The translations under genes and the position numbers were made by a program. 64,000 nt of DNA from Xylocopa sonorina (taxonomy: Eukaryota > Arthropoda > Insecta > Hymenoptera > Apidae): NCBI RefSeq assembly GCF_050948175.1, contig NC_135205.1:4501795-4565794 (forward strand), in the 5' to 3' direction. The notes beneath the pieces were generated by a model. It did not search any database. It had not been told where the DNA came from and saw only the letters and a program-made list of their open reading frames with translations. Below, piece by piece: positions 13,988 through 27,600 of the stretch (the stretch's first letter is position 1; each line of letters starts with the position of its first letter).

Positions 13988-16900
13988 TATCCCTCGAACC
14001 TTCCCTCTGAATCGACGAATTTCCACTGGAACCACTCTCTCGCGTTTCAGACGGTGGCTCTGATCCGCGCCACACCAATCTCTACCTCCTTCCGATGAAA
14101 TTTAAGGCGCGCCGCAATTCGTCGGATTTTTTGGTCCAATTGCCCGCCGCGCGCGAGAAACGAAGTTTCGTGAAATACGCTTCTCATAGCTCTGATTGCA
14201 ATCGCCGCATGAGGAAACGGCTGCGAGTTCGCCGCCTGCGGATCTATCCACGATTCGCTGTTTATTGAATGAAACGTCGAAATTCCTCCGCTTCTCACTT
14301 CCGCCCGCCGTCTTCCTCGCTCTCTCGCCAGCCGCTCGTTTTAACGCTACGATGGCTCGCGGTTCTCGAATTAATTTCAAATTAATTTCGAACGCGGCTT
14401 GCATTCTCGAAAAATCGTTCGAGCTGCCTTATTCGACCGCTTCGCGATGCTATTTTTTTCTTCTTCTTTTTTTTTTTTTTTACTGTTGAAACATTTGGCT
14501 GCGCGAGTAGTTGGAATACTTTGCTCTCGCGTTACGGCTTCGCGCGTGAAATCGTAGGCGTGCAATTCTCTAATTGTTAACGGATACACGAGACGAGGGC
14601 TAACGCGAATATTCGAGTAGAGACGTGAATTTCCATCATCGAGGATGTTTGACGTTGGTAAATGAATCGCAACCCTTGGGACTCGATCTCCGCAGACGTA
14701 TCACTCTATTGAATTCAACTAGCCGAGGTCATCAATATTACTCGCTAACAACAAGTCTATCGTTATTGTTCGATTTCTCTATTGAAATTCTCATTAGTTG
14801 ACCTCGTTGAAATTCACTGAATATCATTATATATCTCGAAGTCGTATAATTTTTGTAATCTATTTATTATACATTTTTCCGATACGTACCAAGAAACATG
14901 TAAATGATCGCAATTTGAATGTTCGCTGAGAGAAGTTAAGAAACTTACATTCGTCTGCGTCAGTGCTGTCTGATGCTTGTCTGTCTGAATCTACTTACAG
15001 TTTAGTTGAAGCGTCGCGACGCGCGCCCTCACTTTTGTCCCCGTTCCGTCTTAGCCGCGTTTGTAATTATTTCGAATTTTAATGTCAACTGATATATCCC
15101 GCAGCGGGCGACGAATGAACGTTCTCCTAAATTTGACGGGGACGGGTCTAGGATAATGGCGGTACGACGCTGGTAGCGAGAGGATTCGAGGTACAACGCG
15201 TAAGGATATTTAGCGGTGGTAGGAGCTTGTCACGAACTAAATTAGCAAAACCTGGCAAAGAGCTAAATGTAGCCCATCGGCGTAATTTTAAATTCATGGC
15301 CTGGTGCCAATAAAAATGGGCTGAACCCCGCGAGAGCGAGGCGAAGGGACCCACGGTGAAATAGGACTGGTCACTGAAAAAGTTTCGTTCGTTTCTATTT
15401 TGTCCTTCCTTCCTTTTTTCCCCCTCTATTTTTGCCTCCCTTCCTCTGTGTCTTGTTAGCTCATTTTTTTTTCTCTCGTCCCGGTATGCAACTACCGGCT
15501 CGCACTCATCCGTCCCTGGGTTGCTTGTTCCTCGATGCTCGAGGTATTTGTACACACGCTGGCTGAAAACACGTGTACCACGGTCAGAGTGCGAAGCGTT
15601 TTATGGATGCAGTTTGTTCCTATGTACCATCGACCTTTTTACCTGATCTGCCCCACCCAGGAACGTGTTCAGTGTACGACACGGAAGGGGATAATTTGTT
15701 AAAAGCATCCCTTTCCGTTTGTATTATGAGCGCCGGGCCCTTTCAGACTCGTTGCAACGTTCATTATTAAAAGAATCCTCCTGGTGTATCAGCTAATTAA
15801 TTATTCAAAGTGCTGCTTAATTTGCTACCCGATATTTCGTTGTTCGTATCGATCTAGATGCTCCTTAAACGCTGGATTATTCGTTGTCTCAATTGGTCGT
15901 ACTCGTTTGTCATTCGAGTTAGATCGCGCGAGAGTAATTTGGAAAATTGATGGATCTAACGTTGAATTTTTCAAGATACGTCTCGTCTCGGTTACAGCCC
16001 AAGCATCGATCTTTCGTTCTATTTATAAACTCATCTCGCGTGCTTATTTTTCCAGAATGGTTCTCGACTTCTTCCTTACGCCAGTCGCGATCCCTCCAAC
16101 CCTTCGCCTTCTTTCTCAGTTTGATTATTGTTGCTTCTTTACACGGCGAACCTGACGCCAGTTAAATAAATCTGGGTTACTCGTCGGTCCTTGATTTCTT
16201 TTAGCGTAGCTGGTCCCTTTAACTCTTGTATACTCTTCGACCATTCTTCATTCGTCATCGCTGTTCTTTGATCCTCTTCTAAGTACTCGAAAGTTTATCC
16301 GACGACGCGCCTTTAATTTTAGATTCTTTTCACTCTTACCAAAGGTACGAAAGTGTTCCTCGCCTTTGTACTTCGACCTTGGCGTTCGTAACATTCGAGG
16401 ACCAGATGGATCGTGTACCAAGCGACCATTTCCGTAATTCGAAAGAACAGTACGTAACATTCAAAGAATGGCTACAAGGATAATTCGCGAAATCGATGAA
16501 CCAACATGGCCACCATTCGTGAGTGGATGAAGACGCTTAGCGATCTTAGTCGGACAGTCTTCCATGGTACTACGAACTCTTACGAATCCACTTTCTCGCT
16601 CGAGCGCACCGTATTCAAATCAATATAATCATAATAATCGTCGTGGTCGCAAAATAAACACTCGCAGCCTGATTTTCGCGAGAGTTCCCATGGGTCGCCT
16701 AATTAAATGCGAAATTGCGGGGACGAGGTGCGTGGACTCGTACTTAACGAAGTCCAACGAGTCTTTTTACGTCGACGGAGGAGCGACGTGCCGCGGAAGT
16801 TCGAAAGTAATGCGATTACGCGGGAATTACGCGGGAATATTAATGAAAAATTGGCACCGGACGGGGTTCCTCTTGGGGGTCGTTGGCGAGCTGAATTTCG

Positions 16901-19900
16901 TTGTATCGAGGCCACCGTTAAAACGACGAATAGTAACCGAACGAGGGACACTCAGGCGGGTGTAAAAGTAACGAACGAGCTGCGATGCAACGCGCGAAGC
17001 GTCGCGTGTGTACACATCCGCCCTTCGCGAATTTCTAAGTAAGCCAATTTGGCTTTCCGTGCCGCGCGATCGGCGTTGTTGCGTCCAAATGGCACTCAGC
17101 ATTTGCAATGCGCTCGTCCCGGAGAAAGTATGCCGTCGTTATCGCGGTTTTATTCTCCTAACGTCAGCTCTCTCTTCCTCTCCCTCTTTTTTATTCTTTT
17201 TCCATTTCCGAATGCCGTTTTTTTGTCTTCACAGCGACAGAGCGCGAAGCAACCAGTCGTATTGCTCTCGTGGCTGCTTCGAACTGATTCGCAGCGCTAA
17301 TTGAACGTAATTGCTACTCGATAGAGGGTGCGAGTCGTGAGGGGACGCGTACGAGGCTGGACGACAGGGTGGCGAACGCGTAGGAGGGACTGGTGAACGG
17401 TGTTCGTGTCGTAAATAAATATTTATAAAACGACCAAGTAGCGGAGAAAGCGAGCTGGAAGTCGAATAATCGGGGTGAATGCATAAATTAGCGCGGGTCC
17501 GTGTAGTTTGACGGTGTTAAGCTGATTAGAACCGGAGAGATTAAAGGGATTAAAGGCTCGGTGTCAGACGCTATTTCGAAACGGCTCGGACGACCATTCT
17601 TCAGTTAAATGCAATTCCAGTCGTATTAAACGATGACTCGTGCCGCGAAACGAGACGCAGCGTTTCAGCCACGCGTCGAAACTGTAACCGTGACGAATAT
17701 TTCATTACAAATGGCCCCTGAAGTCGCCTTCGACCTGTTAATCATATTTTCTAAACACCTCGCATTTCTGTAACACACGACTATTTTTTTTACGCTCCGA
17801 TCGCTATTAAAGGTCAACAAAATTCGACTGAGAAATATGTCTACCCGCGTTAATCATAGTTTCACGAGAACGACTGTGACAACGCGAGTCAAAACGCGAT
17901 GGAGAAACGCGTCGGTCCAGAGGACGTTTGTAACGCGATGGAAGAAACGTCGACGGAAGCGCTGCATCGTTGATCGATGAGAGAATCTCGTGCTGGCGAG
18001 CACTTCTCGAGTCGAGTTCTTTTCCAACGCCTGGACGCATGAATAAGGGCGAGCGCGCGTGTAAATCGAACGGATCACTGGCGTTCGCTGGACGAACGAA
18101 CGCTGCTGGAATGCGTGTGGCGAGGAAAACAGAGGGGCAGGAGTAGAGGCTGGCAGATTTAATTAGCGTTTTCGCTTGTAAAATCGCGACGGACCGAGCT
18201 GGGCGGCTCAGACAACGACGTCGCCCGGCACTTGGTTCCGTTTTTGCTTGTTAACGGCGCAAAACGCCGTGCCCGGCGTCCTTTTGCTCGCGCGCGCTCA
18301 CGTGAATTCCCCGCGACATAGAAACTGCTGGCCTCGTTAACCGGTTATGGTTATAAATCTCGTTTGGTCTGTTTGCTTGGAACAGAGGATTTCTTGAAAG
18401 AACCACGCCGGAAACGGTGAATAACGTCCGGTGCCTTTACAGCCACGCGTATTGCGGAGGGGTTGAACGGCACTGGAGGTATACTCTTCGACTTTTTCGA
18501 TGCTTTTCACGTGGCGTTATGTGGTATCGAGATGAACCATCTAGGTGCTTCTTGCTAGAAATTTATTTCATTCTAACGTAAGAATTTCATCGCTTTAATT
18601 TAACGCGTAAGGGTGCGTCGAGGAGTGTAGACCGATAGATTCAATCTCCATCGTATAATTATCTTCCATAGAATCTTCCGCGCTAATTGCTCAAGGATAC
18701 GAAAGATTACAAGCTCCAAGAGAAAGGAATTCCAGTGATCCCTTTAAAATACAAATCCTCAGAAACTTTCGACTTTCGATGGGGACCAAGGTATTCGAGC
18801 GATCCGCGGCAGGAAAATGGTTCACAGAATCGCGCGCTTGCAAATGGCGGCGCGGCTCGATCTCTCGCAACGGCGGAGGAGGCGCAAAAAAAAAGAGAGA
18901 GAAAAAAAAATGATAAAGGAGGTCTAGCGCCTGAACCCGCGGACTGTCACCGGGCCATTTTCCAGACGTCACCGGAATTGTTCGGAGCCGCGCGCCGACC
19001 GGGCAGCGCCGATAAAATATCGCTGGGAATTGGTGCCGGCGCACAATGAGGCACCGTTTAACAATGCGTTTGATTTGAATCGAAACGTCATGAAAATAAT
19101 CACATCGCCGTGGCGGCGCGACGCGACGGGGAGACGCTCCAATTAATGGCCGTTTGGACCTGCTCCACCGCCGTCCTCTATTATTCCCTCTTTCTTCCAC
19201 CCTCGCCTTTAACCCTCGCGTCGTCCTCTCCCTCTCTCGCTCGTTTTCGCGCGTCTGTTCTCCTCTTATCTCCGCGTTATCGGTCGCTGGCCTTCTCTAC
19301 CCGGTCTCGCGGTCAGACGACGAATTTATCGGGGGTAGCCGTGCGGAATGGCCGTGCATCTGGCCGAGCGAATTCCCAGCCCGCTTTGTCCGAAAGGCAA
19401 ACACGGAAAATGAAGCGTTCATCGGTGTTCACCGATGCGCCGCTCGCCGTCGACGGTCCTGCCCGCGTTTCCGCCCCCCATTGTTGCCCGTCGTTCGCCA
19501 CGAACCGTCTTTTAGCGTCCCGTAGGCTCGCGCGCAACCCCTCTTCGTGGAACTCGCGCGAGATATTTATTAGGCGTCGGTCAGGGGAGTGGAAATTGTT
19601 GGAAGTTTCTTCTTTCGCGGGGCGAGCGGGGCGCGATGCTCTCGCGTTCCACGTAGCCGGAATTGAACTTTTGCCGGAGCTTATACCTGTTGTACGGAGT
19701 CTTGTTGGTCTTGCCAAAATAGCTTCGCGACTCGCGCTAATAAATAGAAATTAGCTCGACGAAACTTCCTCCTCGAATTGTACGGCTGTTTTAATTCTGA
19801 ATGGATTTCTCTTGCTGTTGACTATTTTGTATTTCCAACAGCCGTATTTGGGATTACTCCTCAGAGAGTCATTTGATTTCTTATTTAAATTGATTTAGAG

Positions 19901-20509
19901 TTTCGTTAATAATAAGTCGTAGGAGGAGCAATTTTCTTGACGATCCGAAGGGGTGCGATCTCGATAGAGTTAACTGTGATACAGCTGGGGCGAGAGGGAA
20001 CATCCTTCATCCTGACAACTCCGAAAATGGAGGCCTCGAGATTACGATCATCGCGCTGCTGCATTCGAAGCTTCTAAATTATGCTTCGCGCGGCTTTTTA
20101 TGCCGTCGCGTGGGACAGACGCGACGACGTGATCCGTCTTCGGCCACGGATCACACGAAACGTCGTCCCAACGCATTCCACGCGGGTATCCAGCGGGAAC
20201 ATCGTTCCTCGATGATCCTGGTAATCAATAAAACAATTGTCTCGCGGGACTCGTTCGATTGGAACTGCCGATTGGAAAGTATTGTCCGTTTAACCATCGA
20301 TACGATCCAGACTCCACTCGACTTTAATCTGAAACGCATCCTCGTTTTATTTCAATCGTCGGTTGATAGATCCGCGCTGGGGTAAAATTGAATCGCGGTG
20401 GATGGATCTGCTCCTCGATTCATCTTGCTGGAACTCGATGATAAGAACTATGAGAAATAAAAGTAATAATTCTTTTAACTATCGTGATAAAATCTTTAAT
20501 TCTTCTTAT
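13988..20509. other. non-coding stretch, no gene recognised
   Basis: Long CpG-rich unique stretch. The largest frame is 19110-19754 on + (214 codons). It starts at GTG, is Arg/Ser/Ala-rich and is overlapped by an open minus-strand frame at 19313-19717, so I read it as chance. T-rich runs lie at about 14452-14480, and pyrimidine-rich DNA lies at about 15400-15475. An A-rich block at about 18887-18911 consists of two poly-A runs around GAGAGAG. A very similar simple block recurs at about 38766-38791. No RNA gene or mobile element was recognised. Confidence 0.5.
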
Positions 20510-20815
20510 TTAACCAGTTAAGCGCGTTTGACGTGTCTACTCGTCGTGTAAAATAAAAAATTACCATTCACTATAAAAATCCGAAATCTCACTAAAATGT
20601 AATAAGAATATTATTTGGTGGTATGTTCCATTTACGGGTTGAAAATGAATTATTAGTTTTTTTGACGAATAAAAATGTAATCCTTCCTCGTTTTTCGTAA
20701 AATGTTTAATAGTACCATTTGCCCTGCGTTTGACGTGTATACACGTCGTTGCTCGTTTTTAATTCCACACTCCGTGCTGATCTTCTAAAACTAAATCCCA
20801 CAGTTAACTGGTTAA
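20510..20815. mobile_element. candidate piggyBac-type non-autonomous element (MITE-like)
   Basis: An AT-rich segment of about 306 bp is bounded by perfect 12-bp inverted repeats, TTAACCAGTTAA at 20510-20521 and TTAACTGGTTAA at 20804-20815. Both contain TTAA, the target site used by piggyBac transposons. Two copies of GCGTTTGACGTGT lie inside in the same orientation, at 20524 and 20726. The second opens a perfect 16-bp palindrome, GACGTGTATACACGTC (20732-20747), and the first opens an imperfect version at 20530-20545. GACGT...ACGTC palindromes next to TTAA are reminiscent of subterminal motifs in piggyBac families. There is no transposase frame, so any element would be non-autonomous or a remnant. 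The interior AT-richness contrasts with the CpG-rich flanks. The repeats could be chance AT palindromes, and the family call is an inference. Confidence 0.4.
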
Positions 20816-21762
20816 CATTTCACGAAACGCGTCAGAGAATTAGCTCGCGCGTTCTACAGAAAGATCGACGCTGTAGGTACGACACAGCGCCGCCATTAAA
20901 TGCAACCCTTCAGCCTCTAAATTCCCCAATCGAACTCCTGAGTTAAGCAACATCACAGACCCCTCGAAATCACCGATAACGAGTCATCTTGACCGTACAA
21001 AACGGACACCTTAAGAAACTAACCAGTCGAAGAGCAGTCGAGTTTGCTTTGGGCACGAGAGAATCGTTTGTCGTCGCTCGAGAGACCCTCGACCGTCCCG
21101 TGGATCGAGGTCAGCCCTAAGGAGAACGAAAAAAAGATGGAAAGGAGGCAGCGACGGTAGCTGGGAGCGGAATAATTGGATTCTAATGGAAGGACTCAGC
21201 GAGTGTAGTGTTATAACGATCGTAAATCGGAGATCCGTGGAGTAATAGAAGCTCGTGCAGTCGATTTTAAAGCCGACAACTGGAAAATTTCCTCCCAAAC
21301 ATCCGTTTCGTCCCTTCGTCTAGCTAATTCCAAGCGACTCGCTCGTCACATTCGAATCGTTCCTCTAAAATCACACCCCTTCTCAATCGATTCTAATTAA
21401 CGTGTCGCTCGACGATGCGTTCCACCCAGCTCACGTCCCTTGTAATTTCGAGATCATCCACCCAGCAGTCCCCTGGCGGGACTTTTAAAGCGCGCTCTCG
21501 AAGGCGGAGCCGAGTTATAAGCGGATTTCCTCGCGACAAGTGTTCAAGCCTAGACAGAGAAAAAGGAGAACAGTGTCTTGTAATCCGACTGGTCCATTTT
21601 TGTCTCGCCGTTTATCGTCCCGTTCCCTTTTCTCATAAACGATCGTGTATCTAGCAGCCGTAAAATTGTCTTCGAACCAGCCCGTTGACACGGCGGACGT
21701 GCAAGAACGAACGGATCCGTGAGCAGAGAGCAAGGGAGTGGGGCCATGGTTGGATGAAAAAG

Positions 21763-21812
<50 letters not shown>

Positions 21813-22387
21813 AGGAGGAACGGAAATCGGTTGCCCCGAAACGACGACGAAACCACCGTGTCTGCTTTCGATTACGATCAAAATAAGAGGCGCACGCGAA
21901 ACAGCTCTTTGATTAGCCGTGAGATCGAGTCCTGGTGAGTCCTCGTTCCACTCGTTCTCCGCGTTCTAAGCCCCGCGCGCGCGTTGCTTTTTCGTCGAAT
22001 CGGGGGTAAACCCGGCCACCACCGCCTCTGACCCATCGTCTGGGCTGAGCAAGAAGACGCGTAAAAACGTCTCCGACTGGATCACCGTGGAACGGAACAC
22101 GGAGAGCTGCGGGGTGGGTTTTGGTCAAGAAATAATTGGATTATCGTCGCGATCGCCCCGTGTCTCTGCCAGTTTCCGCGCGATTGCCACGCGGTGGGGC
22201 AACAGGGGTATTTTTTGCTCGCGAGAACCGCAATTCTGGTTCTTTGATCGGTGGGCCCGCTGTGACAAGCCCTCTGCGAACGGTGGAATTTAATTGCCAG
22301 TCTCCTGTAACGAGGGATAGGGTTTTAGATAATATCGTATGCGGATTTAGTGTCTGCGTTTGGGGATTTAAATGCCTCTTCGTGGCT
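20816..22387. other. non-coding stretch with a long GA repeat
   Basis: Apart from the microsatellite at 21766 I see no feature. Frames at 21515-21938 on both strands are produced by the GA repeat (Arg-Glu or Ser-Leu repeats). The frame at 22141-22596 on the minus strand runs into the tandem duplication that follows and has no recognisable domain. Confidence 0.5.
21766..21808. repeat. (AG)n microsatellite
   Basis: About 21 uninterrupted AG units, the longest perfect dinucleotide repeat in the window. Flanking DNA on the right stays purine-rich for a further 25 bases. Confidence 0.95.
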
Positions 22388-22665
22388 GAGTACTTGCTGA
22401 GTAGCTTGTAGACGTTATTTGTCCACGTTGCGTTCATTCGTACTTTGGTAAATCCAACTGCCAAGCAATTCAATTGGTTCTCTATCCTTTTTGCGCCACG
22501 TCTGTGAACTATTGAATAATATTTATGAGTACTTGCTGAGTAGCTTGTGGACATTATTTGTCCACGTTGCGATAATTCGTACTTTGGTAAATCCAACTGT
22601 CAAGCAATCCAATTGATTCTCTATTCTTTTTGCGCCACGTCTGTAAACTATCGAATAATATTTAT
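22388..22665. repeat. tandem duplication, two copies of a 139-bp unit
   Basis: Copy 1 runs 22388-22526 and copy 2 runs 22527-22665. Both begin GAGTACTTGCTGAGTAGCTT and end AATAATATTTAT. The copies differ at roughly a dozen positions, mostly by substitution, so the duplication is not very recent. Each unit contains GTACTTTGGTAAATCCAACT and TTTTTGCGCCACGTCTGT. 139 is not a multiple of three, and the units do not share an open frame, so there is no sign of coding repeats. Confidence 0.95.
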
Positions 22666-24426
22666 TTTATGCTTTATTACTAAGCAAAGCTTCTCGAAAT
22701 AGTGTTCACGATGTTATACAGCATTCAGAAACTGAGTTAGTTACGCTCGAGACACCTCGCGATCGACGTGCCAGTTTCTCGAGGAAATTTTCGTCGAGCG
22801 GAACCAAATAAAGTTCGAAACAAGGCGATCCTCGTTGCAGCAATACTGCAAATTGAACTACGCTCTCCGATTTTTGTTCCTCCCTCGTGGACGTCGCCTG
22901 TGTTCGTCGACGAGGATAGAGGCGAGATTGTAAACGGAGGAAAAGAACGGTTGAATCGAAGGAGAAGCTTTCCTGGCTTCGCGATTTGAAAGGATTTAAA
23001 GGCTCTCTTAATTCGCTGTAAAACACCGGGGGATGAAGTTACTTCTCGTTCTTGATGTCAACTCCTCGATCTGCGAACTGATCGAGGGAAAGAAGAGCAA
23101 ACGAGACGAACGGATGTGGAAAACTAACATTGTCGTTTTGGTTCGAGAAGCTTATTCTATTGGAATTTTTTTAGGATCTTTTTAGATTTTTTTAATTATT
23201 TCTTATAGTCTTCTTTCTTAGAATTTGTGAAGAACGAATCAACGAACTTAGTATTCATTAAACCTTCATATCTTTGTTAGTTCAAATTAGAAAAATGATC
23301 GATGAATTTATTCTCAATACCAGAAGATCGATCTCTCACCTTCGAAAATGATTAACTTTCTGGTTACGCGCTTTATGAATTCACCATAAATCCGTAATCA
23401 CCGCATCGATTAGGTCCCCGCCAGGACAGCGGAGTAAACGGTGCACCGAGAAAGTTGCGGGGAAGGTCGAGGCGTGAAATGATTGGATTAAACCTGGATC
23501 GAGCAGGATGGCCGATCCTCGCAGTGGGCTAATGTCGAAGGACGAAGCGTGGTCGATGATCCTGATTTGATAAGGCGAGTTTAGCGGAGAATGGCGCGGA
23601 GCTTGGCGAACTTGGAAAACCTTCGAACCATGAAATATCGTCGGCCTTTAAGAGGACAATTCTCGAAGGTCGCGATACGTTCAAACTTTCTGCACGTAAG
23701 ACGCCAGAAGCTGGACGAAAGGAGCGTAGAAAATCGAGCAACGAGGGTGGCGTCCGCTTAACGAACCGCGAGGAGATAATCGTCGTCGATACGTGGCGAT
23801 GCATAAGATTGGGAGCCCCTCGAGAGACCTCAGTCGACGTTGAAAACGAAGGGCTGAGGATCGCCCAACAACCAGGCTCCCTTTCATTATATCTCGCGCT
23901 GCTTTTCGTGAAACGACCATCGATACGTCGAACCAGTTCGAAGTCACATAATAGTTAAGGGTACTCGAAGTTTCGCGCGAAAAAGAAAAGCGCGAGAGGG
24001 TCGAGCGGAAAATAATTGGATTTCATCGGCCGATAGTGGATGGCTGGACGAAGGGGGAGAGAGAGACAAAGGGTACGGGTCGTAATAATCGGTGGGTAAA
24101 AAGAGGAGACCGTCTCTGCGACGAGGAATGAAAAAGGGACGCTCTGAACGGGGCAACGATTCGAACGAATGCGAGTATCGACGAGCGACGACTATCAGAG
24201 GACCAACTGCTTCGACAAGGATACCATGGCTATCCAAAAATTGTCTTCTTCACCCTCTCGATATTATCCATACATCCATGCTTGTAATTTCGAACAGATT
24301 TCACGTCATCGCGTAACAATCGACAACGCGAACGATTCTTCCACATCTTAGAAAATCTCAGCTCGTGGGAAGCTGTGAATAATTGGACTTTAACCAGTCC
24401 GGAATCGGTACTCGCCACGCTGTGTT
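22666..24426. other. non-coding stretch, no gene recognised
   Basis: Unique sequence, AT-rich from about 23150 to 23400. Frames at 22706-23026, 23529-23804 and 23944-24237 on the minus strand have no recognisable domain. No repeat element or RNA gene was seen. Confidence 0.45.
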
Positions 24427-24655
24427 ATAATGATCGAAGAGGGGAAAAAAAGGAAAGAAAAGAAAGAAACCAAGGGAGAAGGAGGAGATGGAAAGGTAGA
24501 AAAGGAGGAGTTGGTAGCTGGTCTTGATTTCAGGTCGTCGGTGGGGGCGATCGAGATAGATGGAAGCGGTGAGGGAGAAAGAGACGCGGGAAAGAGTAAG
24601 AAGAAGAAGGGGAGGAAGAAAAAGAGGAAAAAGCTGGAGGAGCCTGAGGTGGTTC
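24427..24655. repeat. purine-rich (polypurine) tract
   Basis: About 230 bases on the + strand are dominated by A and G, in two blocks (24435-24512 and 24556-24648) separated by a mixed stretch. A frame from an ATG at 24430 (143 codons) reads through it as Lys/Glu/Gly-rich sequence and then loses any pattern. The reverse strand is also open at 24530-25099. Both are explained by the low-complexity tract. Mirror-like purine tracts can adopt triplex structures, but I did not verify a mirror repeat. Confidence 0.6.
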
Positions 24656-27600
24656 GAAACGTTGAATGCAAGTCAGCCGACTGTTCGCTCTCATTCGAGA
24701 GTCTCCAGTGGTTGCTTGTTTCCCCTCACCTGTCCTCCACCTCTGCCGCTCGTTTTTTCTTGCGTTCCCCTTGCGTTCGCCACTTTTTCCTATTTGCTCG
24801 CACGCGAGCCCAGGATACGTTCCTGCTTCGTAGCGAAACATCGTGTTCCACGACCCTGTAGAATTAGTTGATTTTCCCGCGGCAACGACGGCATCGTGGA
24901 AATCGTCCCTATTACCATCTCGTTCTCTATTTCTCTCTGGGAAATTCAACGCTGCTAGGTAAAACGTCGCTGCTCTGGACGCGTCACGCGAACCGTGCCC
25001 GTTATCGAGTGCCTTTCCTTCCCTCTCTTCTCTCTCTCGCGGGTGTTTCCCCTTGAATCTTCGAGAAATCCGACGTCGTTTCAATTTGCCGGATGTCATT
25101 CATATTTCTAAAGCCAGACAAACGATTAACAGGCTCTCGCGCTTTCACCACTCGAATTACCCGGAGTTCGCGCCAGTTATCGACGTCCCTTAATTAGCGC
25201 TATATCGTCTCAAGATAGTACCATTTAATCTTCGAAGAATCTACCTTGATGATATTGTCTACGTTTCATATACATACAACGCTCCATTCGAAACGACGAA
25301 AAATCCGTTTCGATGTTAGCCAACCATTCCGGTTTCGTCCTGGTGTACAGTGGAACCGAAGTCAACGTACCCTCTCCGGGCATTATTCTCCGTCTAACGC
25401 GTTCGCGATTCTCAATTGAATGACCCACGCGCCGGCGTCGTTCGCCGTTTTCCATGGTCCCATAATTAATCGCATTCATCGCCGGTTTTTATGCGGCGCG
25501 ACGTGACCTCGTCGGATTCCGCACAATACACGCGAATAGCGAGGACTCAACGGCTATATTATCGCAACAATGAAGCACGCCCCACCTTTTATTACAATGG
25601 ATAATGAGTTTGATATAGGAGGCCACCTTCCCCTTTCAAAATCCCGCCGGATTTTCTGCCCGCGAGCAGAGCAGAAAGGAAAAGAAACTTATGACCGTTA
25701 TGAATACCAGCTGGCTAAGTGGGATAGAGGGGGTGGCGATGCCGCTACCCGCCCTGGCTACGCGCGGGGGTTGTATCGCGCTTGATGTACCGGCACTCGC
25801 ATTCATTCGGATTACCGCGAGTATTAAATGTTTCTACCCGTCGGAGGAACCCATTCATGCCTTTTCGAACAAGGTTGCTCTGCGAGCCCAGAGAATGGGG
25901 ACGCTCGTTCCGACTAGCTCAACCGAGAGCGACGTAAATCGTGAATCTTCGCCCGCGTCGACCTTTAATTAAGCGTACGCGAGCGTTCGCGACGTCGCTG
26001 ATCCATTCGCGTCGTGGACAGAGTTTTGCTGAACGCTTGATTCGCTTCAACTTATCGCTGAACTCTTGTTACTCGAACTGCTTGATTAATTACTCCGTCT
26101 GAGACGCGTGTAGCCGCGACGACAGAATCGGGAACAAACTGCTGGCGAACACGTACGCGTATTCGCTCGACCTCGCTGAATTGTGAATAATATATATACG
26201 CGAGCGAGTATTTCGTTCGTTTCGGATCGTCGAACGAGATTTGTGGATTCGCGCGGTATTCGTGCGTAGCTGCATCGCGATGGAATTATCGGATGGACCA
26301 GATAATTCGTCTGATTCCGGGGGAAATTAGGTGGACGAGGGAATCAAGGTTTGCTGCGAATGTCGGGTATTATTACTTTACAGATTATACATCTGGGAGA
26401 GGAGGAATCAGCGGTTACGCGATTCTTGCGAATCTAATATTGAATTATTGAAATCCCTTTTTTTCTCCACCCCCATCTCGATGATCGACATAAAGCTTAT
26501 TCTGAAAATTTCAATCTAATCTTCTTATACGAATTACCCCATTCCCAACTTCGGGGCCGGAACTGTTCGATATTTTATACGACTCTTTTTTATACGACTC
26601 CCCGCAGACGTTCTCTTACGACGCCACCGGAAATCTTATGTTTCATTTCGTCCCTAAAACTTGATTACTTTCGAATCGCGTCCGCCGCAATCCGCGCGCG
26701 AACCAAATAGTCGTGCAATCATACTAAAAACACAAAAAGCTTTTCAATTAACGATACAACGACCAGTTCGATTTCAGTCAGCCCACGAACGCGTGGTTCT
26801 CAGAACTCTTTCTGTAATGCGTTTCCGTGGTAATGTCCACCGCGATGGAGTCGAAAAAAGGGGGCAGAGAGTTGGTCGTTAGCCCTGTCGGTCAATTCGT
26901 TCCCTCGGACGGTCCACGAGAATGAAAAAAGAAAAAGAAGAGAGAAACGAAGGGCGGATTGTTTATTCCATTATGCGTGGATCATTAAGAGGGCTGGATA
27001 TAACTCACGGTCGAACGAAAATTACCCTCCTCTGGACGACGGCCCGCGGGATGAAAAGTCGTGGCAGTTCCTCTGATTTCGCGACGGGAATGAATATTTC
27101 ATGCATTCGGAAGTTGAAGCGGTTGGCATTGATTTACCTCTTGGGCTAATTCAATCTCTTCTTTTTTTTCTTCGCGCTATCTACCCCCTCCCTGTCAGAT
27201 CCCATTGAAATTAAGCTGTAGTCGTCGCGTTACGTACACATCGACGAATATTAATGACGCTGGTCACTTGGGTGGCTTCAAGATCGTCTTCAACTGAGGA
27301 TAAATTATCGATACCCCCTAAAGGATACTCTGCTCGTTAATCGTAGCTGTTGCCACTGTTTAGATACGTTGATCGCGACCATAACCGCGCGATCTTTCTT
27401 GTTATTCGTTCAGTCATCGTTTAAGAACGAAATTAATTAACCAGAGAATTGTAGCTTCAGAATAAGGGTTGAAAAAGGGTTGATGGATACGTGAAGATTT
27501 ATAATCGAGATTCGAGCGACACCTTCGTGTCTTCGCGTCGAAATTCGCAGCCAAACTTCTCTCATGGGTGGCGCGTACACTTTTGCATCCATCAGACCAT

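Noticed and set aside
19110..19754. 214-codon + frame
   Set aside because: It starts at GTG in this eukaryote-like DNA, is Arg/Ser/Ala-rich, and the opposite strand is open across much of it. No domain is visible.
20935..20955. GAGTTAAGCAACATC resembling part of 5S rRNA
   Set aside because: Only a short word matches. The rest of a 5S gene is absent.
24430..24861. Lys/Glu-rich 143-codon + frame starting at ATG
   Set aside because: Fully explained by the polypurine tract. The sequence becomes patternless once the tract ends.
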